A DNA stretch of 6,437 nucleotides from Mailhella sp. (GCA_017522745.1 JAFWYI010000016.1:1-6437); one strand, 5' to 3'; positions 1 to 5,507 are shown, counted from the stretch's first letter. Notes: generated by a model from the sequence alone, not told the origin. Numbers and translations are program-made.

Positions 1-1
1 A

Positions 2-1573
2 GGCCTAAGCCTAGGTTTTATTCAGACAAAGAAGTTTGATGTTAAAGTTGCCTTCGAAAACAGTCCATATATGCAGGAGACCTATAAGAAAAACCATCCT
101 AATGTGGAAGTGTTAGGTGATGTCTCTACGGCAGACTATGATAAAATAAAAAAGAAGTATGGAGCTATTGATGTAGTAATTGGCGGCCCCCCATGCCAAG
201 GTTTTTCAAACGCCAATAGGCAAAAAAATAATGCAATTAATCAAAACAATATGCTTGTTAAACAGTATATTCGGGCAATTTGCGAGTTGCAGCCTAAAGC
301 ATTTGTAATGGAAAACGTTAGTATGCTTCGTTCTGACGTTCATCGATTTTATCTTGATGAAACAGATGATTTATTGATGAAGCGGTTATCATTTTCTATG
401 ACCCCGACAAAACTTGTACTTTTAGAAAAGGAGTATCTGTTTGATGGGGCTCTTGAAATTGTGCAAAATATTGAAGCTATAGAAAAGAATTTGTTACCAG
501 AAGATCAGTATAACATATTAAATATTATATATAAATCGTCAAAAAACAAAAAAAAATTTATTAACACGCTACTAAAGTACAAAGAAAAAGTTTTATGTTT
601 TGCAAATACTCATATGCATAGTTCGGGTGATAGTCATATAGAAAAAGTCACCTTGAATGCTTTTTGCGCGCTATATAGTTATTTCGAGAAAAAACGTGAT
701 CTATCTGATATTCAAAAATATATTGCATCTGCAATTATGATGCAAAGAATGCTGAATCGAGCTAAAGAAATTATTGATAATCATTTGATTGTAGATAAGT
801 ATGAAATTGATGAAAACTTGTTTGCTATAATAAATTCATATCCAGTTTTTGATTATATAAAATTGATATTAGAATCACATCCTAACAATTATACAATAAA
901 TGCAAGTGTGTTGAACGCAGCAGAATTTGGAGCTCCTCAGAAAAGAATGCGCTTTGTTGTACTTGGAGTAAAAAATGACATCTCTCCCAAAATAAATATT
1001 CCAAAGGGTATGTTTACAGAGGGTAACTATAATACTGTACGTGACGCCTTTAGCGATCTTGAAAATGTAAAGCCAGTTGTTAATATTGCAGAGGATCATG
1101 GAACGATATTGCCTCCTGCGAGGGAGCTTAGTCCTTTAGCCCAAATGTTGCGTGATACAGAGCGGTTACATAATCATGTTATTACGAACACTAGCGACAC
1201 TGCTCTGGAGCGTTTTAGAGCATTGAAACAAGGACAGAATTTTCATTCTTTAAAAGAATCGTTAAAGACTAATACGTACACTGATGTCAGTAGAACACAG
1301 AACACGATTTACTTGCGTCTGGAATATGACCAGCCCAGCGGAACAGTAGTTAATGTACGTAAATCAATGTGGATTCACCCAGTTTTACATCGTGCTGTTA
1401 GTATTCGTGAAGCGGCACGTTTACAGACTTTTCCCGATAGTTTCATTTTTTGCGAAACAAAAGATAAGCAGTACCAGCAAGTCGGAAATGCAGTTCCGCC
1501 TATAATGGCAAGAGCTATTGCAACTGGGATTATTAGCACTTTAGAAAGAGCAGAAAGGCTTTGCTATAGCTGA
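2..1573 (+). CDS. DNA (cytosine-5-)-methyltransferase, 5'-truncated by the window
   Basis: This enzyme transfers a methyl group from S-adenosylmethionine to C5 of cytosine in a specific DNA site. The frame is open from base 2, and the first residues read GLSLGF, the end of SAM-binding motif I, so the true start lies upstream and the ATG at 71 is internal. Numbering from that ATG, motif IV is PPCQGFS at 40-46 (catalytic Cys42), motif VI is ENV at 81-83, motif VIII is QKRMR at 290-294, motif IX is around 441-455 (IREAARLQTFP), and motif X is QQVGNAVPP at 469-477. The target recognition region lies at about 300-430. Cys42 to Glu81 matches M.HhaI spacing, but ENV to QxRxR spans about 209 residues instead of about 42. 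An extra, Lys-rich, probably helical block therefore fills about 90-255. The gene is AT-rich, unlike everything to its right, which suggests separate acquisition. No endonuclease or Vsr gene is visible, so a restriction-modification role cannot be decided. Confidence 0.96.
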   Translation, partial: GLSLGFIQTKKFDVKVAFENSPYMQETYKKNHPNVEVLGDVSTADYDKIKKKYGAIDVVIGGPPCQGFSNANRQKNNAINQNNMLVKQYIRAICELQPKAFVMENVSMLRSDVHRFYLDETDDLLMKRLSFSMTPTKLVLLEKEYLFDGALEIVQNIEAIEKNLLPEDQYNILNIIYKSSKNKKKFINTLLKYKEKVLCFANTHMHSSGDSHIEKVTLNAFCALYSYFEKKRDLSDIQKYIASAIMMQRMLNRAKEIIDNHLIVDKYEIDENLFAIINSYPVFDYIKLILESHPNNYTINASVLNAAEFGAPQKRMRFVVLGVKNDISPKINIPKGMFTEGNYNTVRDAFSDLENVKPVVNIAEDHGTILPPARELSPLAQMLRDTERLHNHVITNTSDTALERFRALKQGQNFHSLKESLKTNTYTDVSRTQNTIYLRLEYDQPSGTVVNVRKSMWIHPVLHRAVSIREAARLQTFPDSFIFCETKDKQYQQVGNAVPPIMARAIATGIISTLERAERLCYS

Positions 1574-1613
1574 ACTTTATCAGCAGTTAATAATTTCTAC
1601 ATCTGGAGTTTGT

Positions 1614-1643
1614 GGCCAGTCTCGCAGAAGTGCGAGGCTGGCC
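1614..1643. terminator. GC-rich stem-loop between convergent genes
   Basis: The sequence GGCCAGTCTCGCA, loop GAAG, TGCGAGGCTGGCC forms a 13-bp stem with one G-U pair. It lies 40 bases after the methyltransferase stop and 33 bases past the stop of the converging membrane-protein gene, where a shared terminator is expected. The T-tract is poor: only a CTTTT run about 17 bases downstream on +, and none on -. Termination is therefore an inference from position and stem strength. It also sits at the GC-content boundary, so it could be a junction or recombination site. Confidence 0.55.
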
Positions 1644-1676
1644 GTTCGGTTCTGCCAGCTCTTTTGTAAAGATGCC

Positions 1677-2276
1677 TTATAAAAATCTAACCGCCGCAAA
1701 CATCACCCCACATAATCCCAGCGCAACGGAGACTGGTAGCAGCCACCCTTTCTGATCGTAGGCAATCTTCCAGAACGCTACCCCAAGGCAGAAGACGCTA
1801 GTGGCAATCCCAAGCCCACCGATGACCATCCCCGCCGGGACATAATAAACATTCTCCAGTAGCAGAGGCTTCCCCTGTCCAGCGCACAGACCTGCCCAGT
1901 AGGTCACTCCTCCGAAGGCCATCAGGCAGAGGATGATCAGCAGATAGATGGGCATCAGCGGCATGATATGCACGCGGGCAGTCAGCTTTTCCGTCTGCTC
2001 GATGACGCTTTGTATCAGCCTGTTCTGGGCGTTTTCGGCCTCGCGGTCGGCGGTTTCTCGGACGCGTCTCAGCAGATCCGAAGTCGTATCCGAGATCTTT
2101 TTCGGTAGCTGTTCGTAGTACGCCTTCTGGTATTCCATGGCGAGGAACAGCATCCACACGGCATCATCGTCTTGCAGATTCAGCGCCTGCTGCATCATGG
2201 TCAGCCGATGGTATTCCTCGCGAGTGACCTTGCTGCCGCGCATCCGTTCCAGATGTTTGATGGCGCTAACAGCCAT
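1677..2276 (-). CDS. Small membrane protein of the mobilization operon (TraM/MobE position)
   Basis: This encodes 199 residues with a soluble, charged N-terminal half and a hydrophobic C-terminal half. Residues 50-102 are rich in Glu/Arg/Gln and look like a helix or coiled coil. Three likely membrane helices follow at about 104-130, 145-172 and 176-198. I chose the ATG at 2276 because GGAGG lies 6 bases before it. The frame runs open to 2414, but those extra codons lie inside the ATPase gene and carry no such site. The start overlaps the end of the ATPase gene by 11 bases, indicating translational coupling. It is the last gene of the operon. By order (small basic protein, ParA-like ATPase, membrane protein) it occupies the place of TraM in IncP plasmids. 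I do not recognise its sequence family, and a role as membrane anchor for the ATPase is inference. Confidence 0.85.
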   Translation of the reverse strand: MAVSAIKHLERMRGSKVTREEYHRLTMMQQALNLQDDDAVWMLFLAMEYQKAYYEQLPKKISDTTSDLLRRVRETADREAENAQNRLIQSVIEQTEKLTARVHIMPLMPIYLLIILCLMAFGGVTYWAGLCAGQGKPLLLENVYYVPAGMVIGGLGIATSVFCLGVAFWKIAYDQKGWLLPVSVALGLCGVMFAAVRFL

Positions 2277-2973
2277 GATCCACCTCCAGCGCGGCATCCA
2301 GCACGACGGCGCAGGCCCGTCTCCAGCGCTGGGTTTCGGCACGCGTTCCGAACGGCATTTCATCCAATGCCTTCTGAATGGAGCATCGTTTCGAGTACAG
2401 CCAGTCGGCCACACGATTCGCCACAGCCGGAAAGTTGAGCGTCATCCCGCGCTGGTCAATGGCAGTCTTGGCCCGAGAGTTGTTGTAGATGTCGAAGCGG
2501 TTCGCCTCGCCAAAGTACAGGTTGCGGCACACATGGATGGTCGTTTCAGTGAAGGCTTCCATGAACGAGTGTAGGAGTTCCACGGAGTCGCGGTGACGGT
2601 TGATGATCCAGAAGACCGCCAGTTCCCGGCCCATTTCTTCCAGTGCGGACTTCATGATCTCGCCATAGCTCGCCGTGCTTGTTTTCGTCCGCGCCGCCGC
2701 GTTGATGACCACCGCGTGGTCGGAATACTCCTGCACGGTATCGAGCAGATCCGCCCAGCCGTCCGCATCATCCAGACTGTTCATGCGGCACTGAAGATTC
2801 GGCAGGTCAAGGCTGACGTGCGCCTTATACACGTCGGGGTTATCAGTATCCGTATCCACGAGCAGGACGTTATGCCCTCGCTCCAGCAGATAATCCACCA
2901 GCACAAAGGAGAAAAGGCTCTTGCCCACACCGCCTTTGCTGCCGCCCACATAATAAACATTGGTATCTTTCAT
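2266..2973 (-). CDS. ParA/MinD-type P-loop ATPase of the mobilization operon (TraL/MobD/VirC1-like)
   Basis: This encodes 235 residues. The deviant Walker A motif KGGVGKS at 13-19 has the signature lysine Lys13 of the ParA/MinD/Mrp family. A Walker A' strand follows at 36-46 (NVLLVDTDTDN, Asp40). The usual Walker B strand appears to be HAVVINAA at 86-93, with Asn91 where Asp is common. Related proteins in mobilization clusters (IncP TraL, IncQ2 MobD, Ti-plasmid VirC1) are thought to help place the relaxosome at the transfer site. Partition proteins of the same fold normally sit beside a parB gene and centromere, which are absent here. The ATG directly follows the stop of the upstream gene (TAAATG), with only a weak GGA site before it, so translation is probably coupled. 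Its 3' end overlaps the membrane-protein gene by 11 bases. Confidence 0.9.
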   Translation of the reverse strand: MKDTNVYYVGGSKGGVGKSLFSFVLVDYLLERGHNVLLVDTDTDNPDVYKAHVSLDLPNLQCRMNSLDDADGWADLLDTVQEYSDHAVVINAAARTKTSTASYGEIMKSALEEMGRELAVFWIINRHRDSVELLHSFMEAFTETTIHVCRNLYFGEANRFDIYNNSRAKTAIDQRGMTLNFPAVANRVADWLYSKRCSIQKALDEMPFGTRAETQRWRRACAVVLDAALEVDHGC

Positions 2974-3366
2974 TTAGAGTTCCGAGTCGGGTTTGTCCGG
3001 CGTGAAGTAGGCCGGAACGTTTTTCTTCTCCTCCCGTTTTGCTTCGGGAGGGCGCTTCGTTTTTCTTTCTGCCGCAGAAGGATGCTGGTCTTTCGACAGT
3101 TTCTTCTGCGGCTCTTTTTGAGCCTCAGCTTTCACTTCAGCCAGCTTCTTTCTCAGCGTGGCGACGGGGATGGAAACATTTCCTTTTTCCAGAATGTCCG
3201 CCAGCTCCTTGAAACTGTAGCCTTTCTCCATAGCCTTTTTCAGATGTTCGAAGAGCATCTCGGTCGCTTCGTCGCGGGTCTTGCCGAGCCTTTTGTCCGG
3301 CAGATCATCCAGCGTTTTCCGCATGGATCTGATGCTGTCGTCTTCGATGCGTATAACTTTTCCCAT
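2974..3366 (-). CDS. Small basic DNA-binding-type mobilization accessory protein (TraK/MobC-like)
   Basis: This encodes 130 residues. Residues 35-77 form a helical domain containing GYSFKELADIL at 49-59 and SIPVATLRKKL at 65-75. This 'Gys..eIa..L...g..i...tLr..L' pattern is a helix-turn-helix layout seen in small accessory proteins of transfer operons. Residues 78-130 are a Lys/Glu/Pro-rich, probably disordered tail. I chose the ATG at 3366 because GAGGA lies 7 bases before it. A GTG two codons upstream (3372) is too close to that site. The start lies 2 bases after the relaxase stop, and the stop TAA abuts the ATPase ATG. The order resembles traK-traL-traM of IncP plasmids, where TraK binds oriT. 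The family assignment rests on pattern and context, so DNA binding is inferred. Confidence 0.82.
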   Translation of the reverse strand: MGKVIRIEDDSIRSMRKTLDDLPDKRLGKTRDEATEMLFEHLKKAMEKGYSFKELADILEKGNVSIPVATLRKKLAEVKAEAQKEPQKKLSKDQHPSAAERKTKRPPEAKREEKKNVPAYFTPDKPDSEL

Positions 3367-3368
3367 GC

Positions 3369-4556
3369 TCACATCCTCATGCGGAAGCTGTCCTCTTCGC
3401 GTTCACGCTTCCGCCGTTCAGCCTGAGCAATAAGCTCTGTAAGTTCTCGTACAGCTTCCCAGCATCGCCGCAGGAGCTCCGCAGTTCGTCCACTTCGTCT
3501 TTCAGGCGAAGCGTCGCTTCCTCCTGCCGGAGCAGACGGCTGGAAAAGTCCCTGGCGTTCTGCCGGTTCTCCGATTCCATCTTTTTCAGCGCCTCGATAA
3601 GCAGGCGTTCGGTTTCTTTCATGGATGATGCTATCCTTTCTATTCTCAGTCTGTTCCGGCCATCGGGCCGGATAGCGTTTTCGGTTGATGCGTTTTCGTT
3701 TCTCCAGAACGCGCTCCAGCTCTTCTTCCAAGCTGGCGAGGCGCTTCGGGAGTTCCTGTTTGACGGGACGAACTTCTTCCTCGAACGACTGCTCTTTGGG
3801 CTTCCATGTCTCCGCAAAGATGCCGCCTTTGAGCCGTATTTTCAGACCCGATTCCGGCACGATCATGCCGATGTAATCCTTGCCTGCGCGCGAGATATGC
3901 AGGCCTTCTTCCCTCAGGTTGCGAAGCACGTCCTCTCGACTTTTGATGTCGCCTTGGGCCAGTCTGTTTTTCAGAAGTTCAGTGATGATCACTTTTGCCT
4001 CATCTCGATTCGAGCTTTTGATCTCTCGATTCCAGTGTGCGGTCTGCGCGTGCAGGAGGTCGGCCTTGTCGGGAAGAAAGTCGCGGGCCCGCGTCGGATC
4101 GTCCGGCCTTGCCCAGCCTTCGCGCCAGTTGAAAAGGTCGCGGAACACGGCGAAGTCCTTCTGCCATCCGGGCGGGCAGGCGTTGAAATCCTTGCCGCTG
4201 GAAAGCTCCATGCGAGGGATGAGGAAGTGGAGTTCGTGATGGCCGGCGTGGCGGTGTCGCACCCAGAGGATGTGCCGCTGATCCGCGTCGAGTCCGGCAA
4301 ATGCCACGCGCTCGAAGGCGTCCATAACGTCGCGTTCCTGCACCTCGTTCACGTCATCGTCGGGATGCCATGCGAGCACGCCGGACGTGAATTTCCATCG
4401 CCGCTCGATGCTGTTGATGAGCTCGGCTGTGAGCTTCGGGTCGCCGCGTAGCACTTTGGGAGGATGCTCTTTGCGTGACGGTACATCCTCACGGATGAGG
4501 TAGCGGACAGGGCGATCGCCATCGCCCGTGCCGTGGGAGAATACTTTCATCAGCAA
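3369..4556 (-). CDS. mobA: Relaxase (mobilization nuclease), MOBP5/ColE1 MbeA type
   Basis: This enzyme nicks one strand at oriT through a tyrosine and stays attached to the 5' end during transfer. From the TTG at 4556, Tyr19 lies in VRYL exactly where MbeA has its catalytic Tyr19. The MbeA H-E-N triad is matched in spacing by His101, Glu108 and His110, the last being His instead of Asn. Other family features are TSGVLAW (57-63), FERV..AGLD (81-90), FLIPR.EL.SGK.FN (111-125) and RLKGGIF (241-247). The nuclease domain covers about 1-250, and the tail from 258 is charged and low-complexity, partly because a second gene shares its DNA. TTG is supported by GGAGG 9 bases upstream and by the Tyr19 register. 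An ATG two codons later has poorer spacing (15). The gene overlaps mobC by 68 bases, implying coupled translation. The total of 395 residues is somewhat shorter than ColE1 MbeA. Confidence 0.95.
   Translation of the reverse strand: MLMKVFSHGTGDGDRPVRYLIREDVPSRKEHPPKVLRGDPKLTAELINSIERRWKFTSGVLAWHPDDDVNEVQERDVMDAFERVAFAGLDADQRHILWVRHRHAGHHELHFLIPRMELSSGKDFNACPPGWQKDFAVFRDLFNWREGWARPDDPTRARDFLPDKADLLHAQTAHWNREIKSSNRDEAKVIITELLKNRLAQGDIKSREDVLRNLREEGLHISRAGKDYIGMIVPESGLKIRLKGGIFAETWKPKEQSFEEEVRPVKQELPKRLASLEEELERVLEKRKRINRKRYPARWPEQTENRKDSIIHERNRTPAYRGAEKDGIGEPAERQGLFQPSAPAGGSDASPERRSGRTAELLRRCWEAVRELTELIAQAERRKREREEDSFRMRM
3377..3622 (-). CDS. mbeD: MbeD/MobD-like coiled-coil mobilization protein encoded inside the relaxase gene
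   Basis: This is an 81-residue ORF lying wholly within the relaxase 3' end in another frame of the same strand. The N-terminus MKETERLLIEALKKMESE resembles the ColE1 MbeD/MobD family pattern (M.ELE..LL.ALE.L..E). A hydrophobic heptad pattern continues through LRLKDEVDEL at 38-47 and LYENLQSLLLRLN at 57-69, as expected for a coiled coil. In ColE1, mbeB and mbeD are likewise embedded in mbeA out of frame, and MbeD acts in mobilization. The ATG at 3622 has AAAGGA upstream at a rather long spacing of about 11 bases. The frame is open upstream to 3817, but those codons look like a shadow of the relaxase. The stop (TGA, 3379-3377) falls just before the relaxase stop. I saw no convincing mbeB. Confidence rests on the sequence pattern and the conserved overlapping position. 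Confidence 0.72.
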   Translation of the reverse strand: MKETERLLIEALKKMESENRQNARDFSSRLLRQEEATLRLKDEVDELRSSCGDAGKLYENLQSLLLRLNGGSVNAKRTASA

Positions 4557-4899
4557 GGATGCTTTCCTCCCCGGAATCGCCAGTCTCGCCGGACGCGAAG
4601 TTTTCTATCTGCGTTTCAAGGCTCGTCAGAGCCGCGAGAACCTCCACGGCTTCCAGCGATTCCTTATAGGTATTGGCCCAGCGTGCTATCTGGTTCAGGT
4701 TCGATCCGATGCGGGCCAGATCGCGGAGTCGCCTTCTCTCTTCCGGCGTGCGTCTCAGGCGCAGGCCCAGACAGGTCTGCCGGACGTAGCCTGAAACGTT
4801 CATGCCGTGGAGTCCTGCGTTCAGCTTGAGCAGGTCACGCTCTTCCGGGTGGACGCGGATGACTACCGCCGTTGAACGGGCGTGTGTTTTTTTCTTCAT
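4489..4899 (-). CDS. mobC: MobC relaxosome accessory protein (ribbon-helix-helix)
   Basis: This encodes 136 residues. A ribbon-helix-helix DNA-binding unit spans about 9-45, with a strand at 10-16 (TAVVIRV), a first helix from 18, and NVSGYVRQ at 34-41. The MobC signature follows: LARIGSNLNQIARWAN at 61-76. Members of this family (MbeC of ColE1, NikA and TraJ relatives) bind near oriT and help the relaxase open and nick the strand. The last 23 residues are encoded by DNA shared with the relaxase start (68-base overlap), are Pro/Arg-rich and are probably not conserved. The ATG at 4899 is preceded by CGGAAC, a weak ribosome binding site. It directly abuts the TGA of a doubtful upstream ORF. The probable oriT region lies just upstream, the usual position relative to mobC. 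Confidence 0.93.
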   Translation of the reverse strand: MKKKTHARSTAVVIRVHPEERDLLKLNAGLHGMNVSGYVRQTCLGLRLRRTPEERRRLRDLARIGSNLNQIARWANTYKESLEAVEVLAALTSLETQIENFASGETGDSGEESILADESILPRHGRWRSPCPLPHP

Positions 4900-5142
4900 T
4901 CAGTTCCGTTCTGATGCGGGGTTCGAAGGGGCGGCAGCCCATCGCCAGTCGTGAGTAGGACGCGGAGTGTCTATACGAAACGTATGCTGGCCTTCGGAAA
5001 GAAGCGCATAGCTTCGGGCGGGCTCCTGAGTCTGTTTTGGGAGAAAGCGATGAACTGCCGGGGTAGAACGGCTGGTCGGCGGGAGTGGAATGAGCGTGAG
5101 ACCTCTTCCGTTGGTAAGGCTCCCGCCGTTGTTTGTACGCAT
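4900..5142 (-). CDS. Doubtful 80-codon ORF between the AlpA-like gene and mobC
   Basis: This ORF fills the whole gap exactly. Its ATG is 3 bases after the stop of the AlpA-like gene, with GAGGG 8 bases before it, and its TGA directly abuts the mobC ATG. The geometry suits a coupled operon gene. The product, however, is rich in Pro, Arg, Ser and Thr, has no recognisable domain or hydrophobic pattern, and overlies the inverted repeats proposed as oriT. It may be an open frame that merely lets ribosomes travel from the regulator to mobC, or chance. I do not recognise it. Confidence 0.25.
   Translation of the reverse strand: MRTNNGGSLTNGRGLTLIPLPPTSRSTPAVHRFLPKQTQEPARSYALLSEGQHTFRIDTPRPTHDWRWAAAPSNPASERN
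4971..5015. other. Candidate origin of transfer (oriT) with nick-site-like CTGG
   Basis: On the + strand a short inverted repeat, ATACG AAA CGTAT (4973-4985, extendable by a T-G pair), is followed at once by GCTGGCCTT. The CTGG at 4987-4990 followed by CCTT resembles the ColE1 nick site CTGG/CTTA, recalled from published MbeA work. A second inverted repeat, GAAGC GCATA GCTTC, sits at 5001-5015. The site is upstream of mobC and the relaxase, as in ColE1-type modules, and the relaxase here is of that type. The exact nick position and strand are inference. Other CTGG copies in the gap (for example 5072-5075) lack an adjacent repeat. Confidence 0.5.
5077..5128. repeat. 9-bp inverted repeat upstream of the oriT candidate
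   Basis: CGGCGGGAG (5077-5085) and CTCCCGCCG (5120-5128) are perfect reverse complements separated by 34 bases. GGAA (5087-5090) and TTCC (5106-5109) are further complementary segments inside. It lies between the AlpA-like gene and mobC. It could be a MobC or regulator binding site, part of oriT, or an mRNA structure. Some chance pairing is expected in GC-rich DNA. Confidence 0.4.
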
Positions 5143-5145
5143 CGC

Positions 5146-5376
5146 CTATTCCCTCTTCGGGCGATTACGCTGTGCCGTATCCGGGCTTTCCAGCGTGGAT
5201 ACAGAGCGGGCATGGAAGAAGGCTTCGAGATCGGCCATGTCGTAGAGGACGCGCGAACCTATCTTGGAATAGCGCGGGCCTTTGTGCTTGCATCGCCATA
5301 CTTCCAGCGTGTTGGGCCGGACGCCGAGATACTCAGCCGCCTCGGCGGTGTTCAGTTTCTTTTGGGGTTCTGACAT
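5146..5376 (-). CDS. AlpA/excisionase-family DNA-binding protein (MerR-like helix-turn-helix)
   Basis: This encodes 76 residues. Residues 8-55 match the excisionase/AlpA helix-turn-helix: LNTAEAAEYLGVRPNTLEVW at 8-27, a basic turn containing KHKGPRYSKIG, then VLYDMADLEAFF at 43-54. The family binds DNA and serves as transcription activators or repressors, or as excisionases that direct integrases. The ATG at 5376 has a strong AAAGGAG 5 bases upstream, and that site can be masked by a leader hairpin (see 5380-5435). The gene heads the mobilization operon, downstream of a terminator that separates it from the gene to the right. Control of the mobilization genes is the likeliest role. Excision is possible if an integrase lies outside the window. 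The tail from 57 is short and polar. Confidence 0.88.
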   Translation of the reverse strand: MSEPQKKLNTAEAAEYLGVRPNTLEVWRCKHKGPRYSKIGSRVLYDMADLEAFFHARSVSTLESPDTAQRNRPKRE

Positions 5377-5379
5377 ATT

Positions 5380-5435
5380 TTCTCCTTTGGATTTTTGCCG
5401 CCGAAGATGGGAATCGGCGGGATTGCAAAGGAGAA
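5380..5435 (-). promoter_or_regulatory. Leader hairpin able to mask the ribosome binding site of the AlpA-like gene
   Basis: Read on the - strand, TTCTCCTTTG (5435-5426) pairs perfectly with CAAAGGAGAA (5389-5380). The latter contains the AAAGGAG ribosome binding site just before the ATG. Nested inside, CCGCCGA (5420-5414) pairs with TCGGCGG (5404-5398) around a 9-base loop. The two helices (10 and 7 bp) are separated by a small internal loop. In RNA this would block translation until it is opened by a ligand, protein, heat or readthrough. As DNA, the same dyad could be an operator for the AlpA-like protein. No known riboswitch class is recognised. Confidence 0.6.
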
Positions 5436-5478
5436 TAGCCAGCGGGCGAAGAAATAAAATCTGCCGCTCTGAAGAAAG

Positions 5479-5507
5479 ATTAAAGAAAAATCTCCGAGCT
5501 CTGAAAA
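5479..5507 (-). promoter_or_regulatory. Possible sigma70-type promoter for the AlpA-mob operon
   Basis: On the - strand, TTTTCA (5507-5502, 4 of 6 matches to TTGACA) is followed after exactly 17 bases by TTTAAT (5484-5479, 5 of 6 matches to TATAAT). Transcription would begin near 5472, so the whole RBS-masking hairpin would be transcribed. The elements overlap the upstream terminator, and the surrounding DNA is AT-rich, so chance matches are likely. A weaker TATTCT at 5437-5432 lacks a good -35. Confidence 0.3.

Noticed and set aside
2277..2414. N-terminal extension of the membrane protein
   Set aside because: It lies inside the ATPase gene, is low-complexity and lacks a ribosome binding site. 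The ATG at 2276 has a strong GGAGG.
2266..2973. Plasmid partition ParA
   Set aside because: There is no ParB or centromere-like repeats nearby. Operon position and neighbours fit a transfer-associated ATPase better.
2593..3426. Long + strand ORF (277 codons) opposite the ATPase and TraK-like genes
   Set aside because: It is antisense to two well-supported genes, has a Phe/Arg/His-rich composition typical of shadow frames, and shows no domain.
3377..3817. Full 146-codon frame antisense-free but overlapping the relaxase
   Set aside because: Only the part from the ATG at 3622 has family-like sequence. The upstream 65 codons read as an Arg/Ser-rich shadow of the relaxase frame.
3621..4451. Long + strand ORF (276 codons) opposite the relaxase
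   Set aside because: It is a mirror of the relaxase coding strand with no recognisable motif.
4951..5373. + strand ORF (140 codons) over the AlpA-like gene and oriT gap
   Set aside because: It is antisense to a clear helix-turn-helix gene, and no ribosome binding site or domain was seen.
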